A stretch of DNA of 46,195 nucleotides from Candidatus Peribacteraceae bacterium (lineage in GTDB: Bacteria > Patescibacteriota > Gracilibacteria > Peribacterales > Peribacteraceae). The notes beneath the pieces were generated by a model. The model was not told where the DNA came from. It saw only the letters and a program-made list of their open reading frames with translations, and searched no databases. The first letter of the stretch is position 1. Every line of letters starts with the position of its first letter. Shown here piece after piece: positions 9,036 to 17,475 of the stretch. The position numbers and the translations under genes were made by a program. The stretch spans positions 1 through 46,195 of the forward strand of contig JAQWAC010000002.1 in the NCBI GenBank assembly GCA_028707875.1, in the 5' to 3' direction.

Positions 9036-10505
9036 ATGCCTTCCGCCACTGCCGAGAAAAGAATCGTGCGCCCCGCTCCTTCCCTCGCCGGACAACCGGA
9101 TCCGTCCGATCTTGTCTCCTGGGCGGGGAAGTGCGGCTGCACCGTCGCCGATCTCACCTTCGTGGATGTCCCCGGAACGCTCCAGCACCTGAGCAAGCCC
9201 ATCCGTGAGCTCCGAAACATGCTGGACGACGGGGCGGGATTCGACGGCTCCAGCATCCGCGGATTCAGGCAAATCCAGGAGTCGGACATGCTCCTCCGCC
9301 CCGATCCCGCAACGGCGATCCTCGACCCTTTTACCGCCGCACCGACCCTGAGCATGCTCTGCGATGTCACCGACCCCGTGACGGGAAAGCTCTACGACCG
9401 CAGCCCGCGTACCATCGCCAGGCAGGCAATGGAGTACCTGCGAAAGAGCAACATCGCCGACCGCGCCTACTTCGGCCCCGAGGCGGAATTCTTCATCTTC
9501 GATCATGTGAGTTACGAATCCGGCGCGGAAGGCGCCTCCTACCGCATCGACAGCAACGAGGCGACGTGGAATTCGGGAATGCGCAACGGCACGCCCAATC
9601 TGGGCTACACCATCCGCCACAAGGAGGGATACTTCCCCGCTGCACCGGCGGACACGCAGCAGGATATCCGTGCAGAGATGGTGGCGGAGATGGAACGCGC
9701 GGGAATTTCCGTGGAGGCATTTCATCACGAGGTCGCCACGGCGGGACAGGCAGAGATTGACATGGTGTTTGACGAACTCCTCCCCATGGCCGACAAGCTC
9801 ATGCGGTACAAGTACATCGTCCGCAACGTGGCGCGACGACACGGCAAGACAGTCACCTTCATGCCCAAGCCGATCTTCGGGGATAACGGCTCGGGGATGC
9901 ACACGCACCAAAGCCTGTGGAAGGACAATAGGCCGCTGTTCGCCGGCAACGGGTATGCCGGTCTGAGCACGATGGCGCTCCACTACATGGGGGGCCTCCT
10001 GAAGCACGCCCGCGCCCTCTGTGCACTCTGCAACCCAACCACGAACAGCTACAAGCGGCTGGTTCCGGGCTTCGAGGCGCCGGTGAACTTCATCTACTCG
10101 GCACGGAACCGCTCCGCCGCCATCCGCATCCCCATGTACTCCGGGAACCCCAAGACCAAGCGCGTGGAGTTCCGCTCCCCCGATCCCGCCGCGAACCCCT
10201 ACGTCGCCTTCGCGGCGATGCTCATGGCCGGCCTTGACGGAGTCCTGCACGAATATTCGCCGGGCACGCCCACGGACAGGAACCTCTACGAGATGAGCGG
10301 GGAGGAACTGAGCAAAATTCCACATGCTCCGGGAGACTTGGGTGAAGCATTGGACGCATTGGATGCCGATCATGCCTTCCTTCTGGAAGGAGACGTTTTC
10401 AGCGGGGAATACATACGCGACTTCGTGACACGGAAGCGCGAGGAAATCGCGGACGAAGCCAAGCGGCCCACGCCATCGGAGTTCTATCGTTACTTCGATA
10501 TTTAG
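9036..10505 (+). CDS. glnA: Glutamine synthetase
   Basis: DGAGFDGSSIRGFRQIQESDMLLRPD, FGPEAEFFIFD, SGMHTHQSLWKD, NPTTNSYKRLVPGFEAPVNFIYSARNRSAAIRIP. Confidence 0.97.
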   Translation: MPSATAEKRIVRPAPSLAGQPDPSDLVSWAGKCGCTVADLTFVDVPGTLQHLSKPIRELRNMLDDGAGFDGSSIRGFRQIQESDMLLRPDPATAILDPFTAAPTLSMLCDVTDPVTGKLYDRSPRTIARQAMEYLRKSNIADRAYFGPEAEFFIFDHVSYESGAEGASYRIDSNEATWNSGMRNGTPNLGYTIRHKEGYFPAAPADTQQDIRAEMVAEMERAGISVEAFHHEVATAGQAEIDMVFDELLPMADKLMRYKYIVRNVARRHGKTVTFMPKPIFGDNGSGMHTHQSLWKDNRPLFAGNGYAGLSTMALHYMGGLLKHARALCALCNPTTNSYKRLVPGFEAPVNFIYSARNRSAAIRIPMYSGNPKTKRVEFRSPDPAANPYVAFAAMLMAGLDGVLHEYSPGTPTDRNLYEMSGEELSKIPHAPGDLGEALDALDADHAFLLEGDVFSGEYIRDFVTRKREEIADEAKRPTPSEFYRYFDI

Positions 10506-10715
10506 TCATCGGGGTTCACGAACCTCGGCAACAGAAGAAAAAAATCTCACATACAGAAACAGCACAAAAAACAGAAGATTAGCTGCCTCAAAGCTCGTCT
10601 CTTGGGCAATGGGTACTATTAGGAGGGTAAGGGTGGTTTGGAGGGGGTAGGAAACCGAATAAGGTCCCCTCCTCCTCCAAAAGAGATGAGTTGAGCAACA
10701 GCCACAAGAAGCGGA

Positions 10716-11378
10716 TCAGGATCTCGACAAATCCCCCTTCCCCATCTCCAACGATGACGGACACTGCTTCCGGAACACACACTTCTCACACTGCCGGTTC
10801 TTTGCCGTGCAAACCGCCCGCCCGTGACTGATGAAGAGCGCGTTCATGCGTCCCCATTCCTTCCGCGGATAAAACTCCATGAGGTCGCGCTCGATCTTCC
10901 CCTGCGTCTTGTGCCGCGTCAGCCCGAGCCTGCGGGCCAGCCGCATCACGTGCGTGTCCGTGGCAATACCTTCGTTCTTATTGAATGCCCCGTACAACAC
11001 GATGGCAGCCGTCTTGCGACCCACACCCGGAAGATGCACCAGTTCCTCCATGGTTCGCGGGACTTTGCCCTGATGTTTCTCAAGGAGAATTCTGCATAAC
11101 TCCTGAATGTATCTGGCTTTCGCGCGGAAGGTGCCGCAGGAGTGAATGACCTGCTCCAGTTCCCTCCGCGGAATGCGCACATAGTCCTGCGGATTCCGCA
11201 GCTTTTTGAAGAGCGATTGCGTGACGATATTCACGCGCTTGTCGGTGCACTGCGCGCTGAGAATCGTCGCCACCAGAAGGTCCAAAGGGGTCTTCCAGTT
11301 GAGGAAAGAACGCGGCGGACGGTAGAGCCGCTTGAGAGCCTGCAAGATGATTTCGGGGCGAAGACCGATACGCTTCAT
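10716..11378 (-). CDS. nth: Endonuclease III
   Basis: LVATILSAQCTDKRVN, LPGVGRKTAAIVL, FeS cysteines CTAKNRQCEKCVFRKQC. Confidence 0.95.
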   Translation of the reverse strand: MKRIGLRPEIILQALKRLYRPPRSFLNWKTPLDLLVATILSAQCTDKRVNIVTQSLFKKLRNPQDYVRIPRRELEQVIHSCGTFRAKARYIQELCRILLEKHQGKVPRTMEELVHLPGVGRKTAAIVLYGAFNKNEGIATDTHVMRLARRLGLTRHKTQGKIERDLMEFYPRKEWGRMNALFISHGRAVCTAKNRQCEKCVFRKQCPSSLEMGKGDLSRS

Positions 11379-11445
11379 AATGACAGTATGACCAGCGGTA
11401 CCACCCGAAGAAAGAGCATCCAACGAAAACAATAGGAAAGATTTT

Positions 11446-11542
11446 TGTCGCGAAGCGCGGGTCTTGCGGGTCCCGCGCTGGAGCGACACATTTTGAGGAA
11501 GGGTGGGCCCGCGGGAGGGACACCAGGGGTGGCCATCCCGCG
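11446..11542 (+). repeat. Two-hairpin dispersed element, copy A
   Basis: TGTCGC-GA-AGCGCGGG-loop-CCCGCGCT-GGA-GCGACA followed by CGCGGGAGGGACACC-AGG-GGTGGCCATCCCGCG. Confidence 0.8.
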
Positions 11543-11606
11543 ATAGCAGACGAGTCAAGAGAACTGATCTGGCAGAGATGATTTTTTCCTCCTATAGTCG
11601 CGCCCC

Positions 11607-12182
11607 ATGCTTCCCGCATTCACCGTCTTCGACGTGGAAACAACAGGCCTCGACCCCCACCGGGGACATCGTGTTATTGAAATTGCCGGTGTGCGTATCG
11701 AAGGCGGGAGAATCCTCGAGGAACAGGCCTTCGTGGAGCTCGTGAATCCCGAGCGTACCATCCCGTGGGAAGCAAAACAGGTCAATAAGATCTCGGATGA
11801 AGACGTGGCTGCCGCCCCGACCATCGATCAGGTGCTCCCCCGCTTTCTCTCGTTTGCCCAGAACTCCATTCTCTTCGCCCACAATGCGGAGTTCGACATG
11901 GGCTTCCTGCATGCGGAGAAGGAGTGCTGCTGGGGCTACGTGGATCTGCCCGAGTGCCTCTGCACGATGAAGCTCAGCCAGTCGCTCTTCCCGCACGAAT
12001 TCAGACACAACCTCGATGTGGTGAGCCAGCGTCTGCAGCTCACCATGCCCGCCGCACGTCACCGTGCGCTTCCGGATGTCCTGCTCACGGCACAGGCGCT
12101 CCTGAAAATGATCGAGAAGGGAAACCTGCAATCGATTGATGATCTGCGAAAGCGCGCCGGCATCAGGAAACTCGTGGCTTGA
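11607..12182 (+). CDS. DEDDh 3'-5' exonuclease (DnaQ/epsilon-like)
   Basis: FTVFDVETTGLDP, FAHNAEFDMGFL, AARHRALPDVLLTA. Confidence 0.92.
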   Translation: MLPAFTVFDVETTGLDPHRGHRVIEIAGVRIEGGRILEEQAFVELVNPERTIPWEAKQVNKISDEDVAAAPTIDQVLPRFLSFAQNSILFAHNAEFDMGFLHAEKECCWGYVDLPECLCTMKLSQSLFPHEFRHNLDVVSQRLQLTMPAARHRALPDVLLTAQALLKMIEKGNLQSIDDLRKRAGIRKLVA

Positions 12183-12186
12183 AACG

Positions 12187-14001
12187 TCATTCGATGGATT
12201 TCAGCCGTCTGCGCGTATGCCGGCCGACTTTGCGTAAGTCCTCCATGATGTCGGCTTTGCCGGCCTTTTCCGGATGATCGATGCGTTTGAATGTGGCCTT
12301 CCCCTCATCCATTCGACCATGGAAAACGGAGGAAGCGGGAGAAGTCGCCTGCGAGAAACGATCTCCGTGAACGCGATGCGTCGCAGCCTTTCTCCGCAAA
12401 AGAGTGTCTTGTTGCCGGACATCGTCATTACTTCTTCGCGTGAAGAACGAGCGAAGATACTGAGAGATGGCATGCCAGTTCCATGAGGATGATTCACCGG
12501 AACGATCACCCTCCGATCCCCGCCGACGATCATCCTGATGATCTGCCTGAGTTGAAGATCGCACCGGGCGCTTATCAGGGGGAAAAACCGTTGAACGATC
12601 GCCGTCCGGAGAGACACTGTGAGAGGAAGATGTTCTTCCGGATCCGGCATCGGAAGAATGTCGCTCCTGCTCCTCCCGTCGCGATTCTGCCTGATCGCCG
12701 CGATTCCGCTCCGCGCTCCGAACGGTGGAAAAATCTTCCGACCGATCTCCGGCCGAACGCCGTTGCTGCGTCTCACGGCGCGTCACATCTGCCCGATAAC
12801 GCGATGCCATGCTTTCTTCCCTGGAGATTCGCTGACGATCATTTCGACTGATCTTCTCATCATGCGATGTCGCGGAATGTTTCTGTGAATCGGAAGCCAA
12901 CCTTTCACTGTCGTCCTGCGAAGATTCGCGTGACACGGATGAATATTCCCCGCCAACATCGGTTGAACGACGTTTTTGCGCCTCCTGCTGCCCGGCAATC
13001 TTTCGACCGTACGACGGTGTTCCCTCCTCCGACGACTGTCGGGAGGCACCGACACGCTGTTGTTCGGAAGCGGATCCGGACGAATGTCTGCCGGAGAAGA
13101 GCGCTGTCCCACTGTGCTCTCCGCGTGATGCTTTGTGCGCTCCGGAGGAATCATTCGACCGATCATTTCCGGAATGGAGATCTTCTCTCTCCTGCGGCTT
13201 CATCTTCGCACGATCCGTCCTGTCTTCATTCGCATCACGTCTGCGGGCCGGCGCAGCGAAGAGGAGTGCGGGAAGAACCCGCCGTCGGAAACGTCCGCCG
13301 GATTTCTCTTCTTCCTGCGAAGACTTGTTGCGATTTTCTTCGCGTTGATCCCGACTTTCGGCCTTCCGTGAGAATGGAACGAGCCACCACGATGTCCGGG
13401 ATCCGGAGGATGATCGTGTCGGGGCTCTCTGATTTTCCCGTGACTCCGAAGGTTCAAAGCGACGAACGAACCACCGGCCGATGCCCGAGAAAAACGCTTT
13501 CGCGTTCCTGAGGATTCTCCCCGCGACATCGGAGATCTGCCAAAAAAGCTGCCTGAAGAAGCGGAGAATGACGGCGAAAGACCCGCGCAGGAAGTCCGCT
13601 GTACGCGAGAAAAATGATCTGAGGAACCGCGACACACTCTCGAGCTCACGACGCAGTCCGACTTTTCTGAGGAGCTTCTCCGTATTCCGGGAAGCACGAC
13701 CGAGAACTTCTTTGAACTGCCGGAAGAGTATCGTGCACTGTTTCCAGAGCCATTGAAGAGCCTGTCCGCACAGAATGAAAATCCCGTAGAGAATGGCGGG
13801 AACCGCCAACGCAATCCGGCCAAGAACAAAAAGGAATCCTCCGAGTGCGAGCAGCGGCGAAATGAGAATGCCGCCGAGGATGGCGGGGAGCATCGAATCG
13901 CCGTCCGAACTCTTCGCCCCCTTCTTATCCTCCGCGAAATCCATCCCGAGGATCGCCCAAAAGATGAAGATGAAGCAGATGAGGGAGAGGGCTTGGTACA
14001 T
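12187..14001 (-). CDS. Membrane-anchored protein with long Ser/Arg/Glu-rich low-complexity region
   Basis: N-terminal hydrophobic segments followed by ~350 residues rich in S/R/E/D/Q; single continuous ORF of 604 aa. Confidence 0.6.
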   Translation of the reverse strand: MYQALSLICFIFIFWAILGMDFAEDKKGAKSSDGDSMLPAILGGILISPLLALGGFLFVLGRIALAVPAILYGIFILCGQALQWLWKQCTILFRQFKEVLGRASRNTEKLLRKVGLRRELESVSRFLRSFFSRTADFLRGSFAVILRFFRQLFWQISDVAGRILRNAKAFFSGIGRWFVRRFEPSESRENQRAPTRSSSGSRTSWWLVPFSRKAESRDQREENRNKSSQEEEKSGGRFRRRVLPALLFAAPARRRDANEDRTDRAKMKPQEREDLHSGNDRSNDSSGAHKASRGEHSGTALFSGRHSSGSASEQQRVGASRQSSEEGTPSYGRKIAGQQEAQKRRSTDVGGEYSSVSRESSQDDSERLASDSQKHSATSHDEKISRNDRQRISREESMASRYRADVTRRETQQRRSAGDRSEDFSTVRSAERNRGDQAESRREEQERHSSDAGSGRTSSSHSVSPDGDRSTVFPPDKRPVRSSTQADHQDDRRRGSEGDRSGESSSWNWHAISQYLRSFFTRRSNDDVRQQDTLLRRKAATHRVHGDRFSQATSPASSVFHGRMDEGKATFKRIDHPEKAGKADIMEDLRKVGRHTRRRLKSIE

Positions 14002-14110
14002 CTATATACTATTCTATTATATTTTGTCAATTTGTCAATATTCCTCGAATCCTTCATAGGGAGCATCGTTTTCAATATCCTGAAGATGCCGTATACTCTC
14101 CTTGCCTCCC

Positions 14111-14569
14111 ATGACAGCTCTCCCCGTCATCACCGGCGCCCAAAACCCCATCCTCCGTCGCAAGACGGCGAAGGTCCCCAAGGTGACGAAAGCGATTCAG
14201 AAATTGATCGCCGACATGCGGGAGACAGTGAAGCACGAAGACGGTGCCGGACTGGCCGCCCCGCAAGTCGGGGAATCCCTCTCCCTCTGTCTCGCCATGA
14301 TCGACGGAAAAATGACCGTGCTCATCAACCCGAAGATTCTCCGGAAAGGGAAGGAGACGGACAGGCAGGAGGAAGGATGCCTGAGTCTTCCCGGTCTCAC
14401 CGTCGTGGTGGAACGCCCCGTCGATATCACCCTGAAGTTCACGGATGAGAAAGGGAAGGAACAGGAACGCCGTCTCTTGGACTACAACGCACGCGTGGCC
14501 CAGCATGAGATCGATCATCTGGAAGGACGGCTGATCATAGACTATTCCTCCACTCCGCTTCGTCCTTAA
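14111..14569 (+). CDS. def: Peptide deformylase
   Basis: GAGLAAPQVG, EEGCLSLPG, QHEIDHLEG motifs. Confidence 0.96.
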   Translation: MTALPVITGAQNPILRRKTAKVPKVTKAIQKLIADMRETVKHEDGAGLAAPQVGESLSLCLAMIDGKMTVLINPKILRKGKETDRQEEGCLSLPGLTVVVERPVDITLKFTDEKGKEQERRLLDYNARVAQHEIDHLEGRLIIDYSSTPLRP

Positions 14570-15173
14570 CACAACTCATTAGTTCTTTTCTGAGCCGCTT
14601 GCGCGCCACATGCAGACGTCTTTTGATCGTTCCTTCCGGAGCCCGGAAATCATCTGACATTTCTCGGAGGCTCCTGTGCCGGAAATAGAATGCTTCGAGC
14701 GTCTCCCGATCCGTTGTTTTCAATCTCAGAAGAGCGGCCCGCAATTGCCCCCGACGATCCTGACTGATCATATGGGCAACGGGCTGCTGCTCACGTGCAT
14801 GAGGAGGAGAGACTTCGGTATCCAGCTCAACCTCCGATCTCTGGTGATGTTTGCGCTTCCATGTATTCACTGCGACCCTGCGGAGCAGCGTGGTAAGCCA
14901 GCTGCGGAAGGCATACGGATCGCGCAGCTGATCATGCTTCTCCAGAATCCGAACCCATGCATCCTGCGCGAGATCCTCCGCCTTATGCGTGTCAATACCG
15001 CCGAAGTTGTGCAGGAAATAACCGATCATCCACGGGTTGTAAGCTCGTACAATTGCATCCCGGTCCTCCCCGCTGCGGAACGCCTCAAAAAGCGCGGCAG
15101 CCAGACGCCTCTCTTGATCGGGAATCTTCTGCCGGGCGGGAGCGTCCGTGATTGAAATATCCTGAGACTCCAT
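14535..15173 (-). CDS. ECF-type sigma-70 family RNA polymerase sigma factor
   Basis: Region 2 AEDLAQDAWVRILEKHDQLRDPYAFRSWLTTLLRRVAVNTWKRKHH and region 4 LKTTDRETLEAFYFRHRSLREMSDDFRAPEGTIKRRLHVARKRLRKEL. Confidence 0.88.
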   Translation of the reverse strand: MESQDISITDAPARQKIPDQERRLAAALFEAFRSGEDRDAIVRAYNPWMIGYFLHNFGGIDTHKAEDLAQDAWVRILEKHDQLRDPYAFRSWLTTLLRRVAVNTWKRKHHQRSEVELDTEVSPPHAREQQPVAHMISQDRRGQLRAALLRLKTTDRETLEAFYFRHRSLREMSDDFRAPEGTIKRRLHVARKRLRKELMSCVKDEAEWRNSL

Positions 15174-15270
15174 AGAGTAACTCTAAACATTTATTTAAAT
15201 ATGTCAATAATTCGGAATTTGCCTCAGGAATTTGCGAAAGAACCATGGGAAACGGTACTCTTCCCACGTG

Positions 15271-16716
15271 CCAACAGAACTTGAAGCAGTCATCGGCCTG
15301 GAGGTTCATGCCCAGATGAACACGAAGACGAAGATGTTCTGCGGGTGCGATAATGATGCCTTCGGCAAAGCGCCCAACGTGACGGTCTGCCCCATCTGCA
15401 TGGGCCATCCGGGCACGCTCCCTGTGCCCAACAAGGAAGCGGTGGAGAAGGCGGTGCGGGCATCGCTGGCCATCCGATGTGCGATTCAGCCGTCCAGCCA
15501 CTTCGACCGCAAGCACTACTTCTACCCCGATCTTCCGGCGGGTTTCCAGATTTCGCAATACGACTTCCCTCTCGCCAAGGCGGGGCTCGTCGAGTATGAC
15601 ATCACGGATGCGAGCGGAAAGATTACGGAATCGCGCCGGTGCCGCATCACGCGACTCCATATGGAGAACGATGCCGGCAAACTCACGCACCGCGGGGACC
15701 GAACCCTCTGCGACTACAACCGTGCCGGTACCCCGCTCATGGAAATCGTGACGGAACCGGATCTCACGTCCTCCGACGATGCCGTGGCATTCGCACAGGA
15801 GCTCCGGCGCATCCTCATCTCCGTCGGTGCGAGCAATGCCGACATGTTCAAGGGAATGATGCGCTTTGATGCGTCGATCTCGCTCAGGGAAAAGGGAACA
15901 AAGAAGCTCAATCCGCGGAGTGAAATCAAGAATCTGAACTCCTTCAAGTCGCTCGAGAAAGCCCTGCAGTACGAGCAAAAACGGCTCACGAAGCTCTGGG
16001 AGAAGGACGGCGGACCGCTCAAAAACGACATCACCGTGGGATGGATGGATGACGAGGAGAAGACGCGCATGCTCCGCGACAAGGAGACCGCCGATGACTA
16101 CCGGTACTTCCCCGAGCCGGATATCCCGCCGATGAGCTTTGACCCGAAGTGGGTGGAGAAACTACGCGCGAGCCTGCCCCCGCTCCCGCGCGAGGAGAAG
16201 AAGAAGTTTTCGTCGCTGGGACTCACCGAAGCAGAAGCCACTCAACTGAATGATGATCCGACCCTCCGCGGCCTCTTCGATGCCGTATACGCCAAGACGA
16301 AAGATGCCAAGCGTGCCTCTTCGCTCGTCATCACGCAGCTGAAAGGCTTTCTGGGAGCGCAGAACAAGCCCGCGGAGGAAGGACCCGATGCCAAGGCGCT
16401 CCTTGCGCTCGTGGAGGCAATCGACTCCGGCACGATCTCCGCCAATGCGGGAAAGGAGGTGCTGGAACTGATGGTGGGAACGGGAAAATCCCCCGACGCA
16501 ATCATCACCGAGAAAGGCATGAAACAAATCTCCGACGATTCCGCGATCGAGGCGCTGGTGGACAAGGCGGTCGCCGCGAACCCGCAGGCCATTGAGTCCT
16601 TCAGGAGCGGCAAAGTCGCCGCCCTCGGAGCGATCGTGGGATGGGTGATGAAGGAATCAAAGGGACAAGCAAATCCTGGAAAAGTACAAGAAATTCTCCA
16701 CAAGAAAGTTAAGTAG
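15271..16716 (+). CDS. gatB: Aspartyl/glutamyl-tRNA amidotransferase subunit B
   Basis: EAVIGLEVHAQMNTKTKMFCGCDNDAFG, VCPICMGHPGTLPVPN, FDRKHYFYPDLPAGFQISQYD. Confidence 0.97.
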   Translation, partial: PTELEAVIGLEVHAQMNTKTKMFCGCDNDAFGKAPNVTVCPICMGHPGTLPVPNKEAVEKAVRASLAIRCAIQPSSHFDRKHYFYPDLPAGFQISQYDFPLAKAGLVEYDITDASGKITESRRCRITRLHMENDAGKLTHRGDRTLCDYNRAGTPLMEIVTEPDLTSSDDAVAFAQELRRILISVGASNADMFKGMMRFDASISLREKGTKKLNPRSEIKNLNSFKSLEKALQYEQKRLTKLWEKDGGPLKNDITVGWMDDEEKTRMLRDKETADDYRYFPEPDIPPMSFDPKWVEKLRASLPPLPREEKKKFSSLGLTEAEATQLNDDPTLRGLFDAVYAKTKDAKRASSLVITQLKGFLGAQNKPAEEGPDAKALLALVEAIDSGTISANAGKEVLELMVGTGKSPDAIITEKGMKQISDDSAIEALVDKAVAANPQAIESFRSGKVAALGAIVGWVMKESKGQANPGKVQEILHKKVK

Positions 16717-16727
16717 AAAAGGGACAG

Positions 16728-16787
16728 GGCACGGTGGTCGCGAACGACAGTGCCATGAGAGAAAAACCGCGAGGTTTGTCTCTCATG
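16728..16787 (+). repeat. Divergent copy B of the two-hairpin element, adjacent to efp stop
   Basis: GGCAC-ggt-GGTCG-cga-ACGAC-a-GTGCC then CATGAGAGAAAAACC-GCGA-GGTTTGTCTCTCATG. Confidence 0.6.
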
Positions 16788-16788
16788 A

Positions 16789-17346
16789 TTATACCTTCCT
16801 CATATACGCCCCCGTCTCCGTATTCACCTTGATTCTGTCCCCTTCCACGATAAACAGCGGAACGTTCACCACCAGACCGCTCTCCAGTGTGGCGGGCTTG
16901 GTGCCGCCGGTGGCGGTATCTCCGCGCACTCCCGGCATCGTTTCCTTCACCAGCAGATCCACCGTGGACGGGAGCTGAATCCCGATGGGCTTATCATCAA
17001 ACATCAGAGCATCCACCTCCCCGCCGTCCACCAGATACTGCGCCGCATCGCCCAGTGTTTCTTTGTCCAGAAAGAACTGGTCGTAGTCCTGCAAGTCCAT
17101 GAAGGTGAACTGCTCTCCGTCGTTGTAGAGGTACTGCACGCGACGATGGCTGATGTCTGCCGGTTCGATCTGCTCACTCCCCTGAAAGTTTTTGGGAATC
17201 ACGGCGCCGGTTTTCAGATTTTTCAGTTTGCACTGCATGTTCGCCTTGCTCTGGCTCTTGCGCCCGAATTGTGACGAGAGGATGAGATAGGGAACCCCAT
17301 CAATCTGAATGGCACGGCCGGGCTTGAGATCGGTAATAATGTACAT
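16789..17346 (-). CDS. efp: Elongation factor P
   Basis: MYIITDLKPGRAIQIDGVPYLILSSQFGRKSQSKANMQCKLKNLKTG...LPSTVDLLVKETMPGVRGDTATGGTKPATLESGLVVNVPLFI. Confidence 0.96.
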   Translation of the reverse strand: MYIITDLKPGRAIQIDGVPYLILSSQFGRKSQSKANMQCKLKNLKTGAVIPKNFQGSEQIEPADISHRRVQYLYNDGEQFTFMDLQDYDQFFLDKETLGDAAQYLVDGGEVDALMFDDKPIGIQLPSTVDLLVKETMPGVRGDTATGGTKPATLESGLVVNVPLFIVEGDRIKVNTETGAYMRKV

Positions 17347-17475
17347 AATGACGCCGAAGTGTGGCTGATGGAGGGAGATGGCGTCAAGAAAACGCAGAAG
17401 AAAGCTGTAAGCAAGCCTCAGGGCATAACAACAGAGGCCATGTAAAAGGTTTGTTCAAGGCTTTGGGCCGATGGC

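Noticed and set aside
8931-10373. 480-aa minus-strand ORF opposite glnA
   Set aside because: Antisense to an unambiguous glutamine synthetase; no recognisable motif.
10590-10690. G-rich tract GGAGGGTAAGGGTGGTTTGGAGGGGG with a CT-rich inverted partner, possible G-quadruplex or terminator
   Set aside because: Could form a hairpin or G4 between glnA and nth, but there is no clear T-tract or second copy, so support is too weak.
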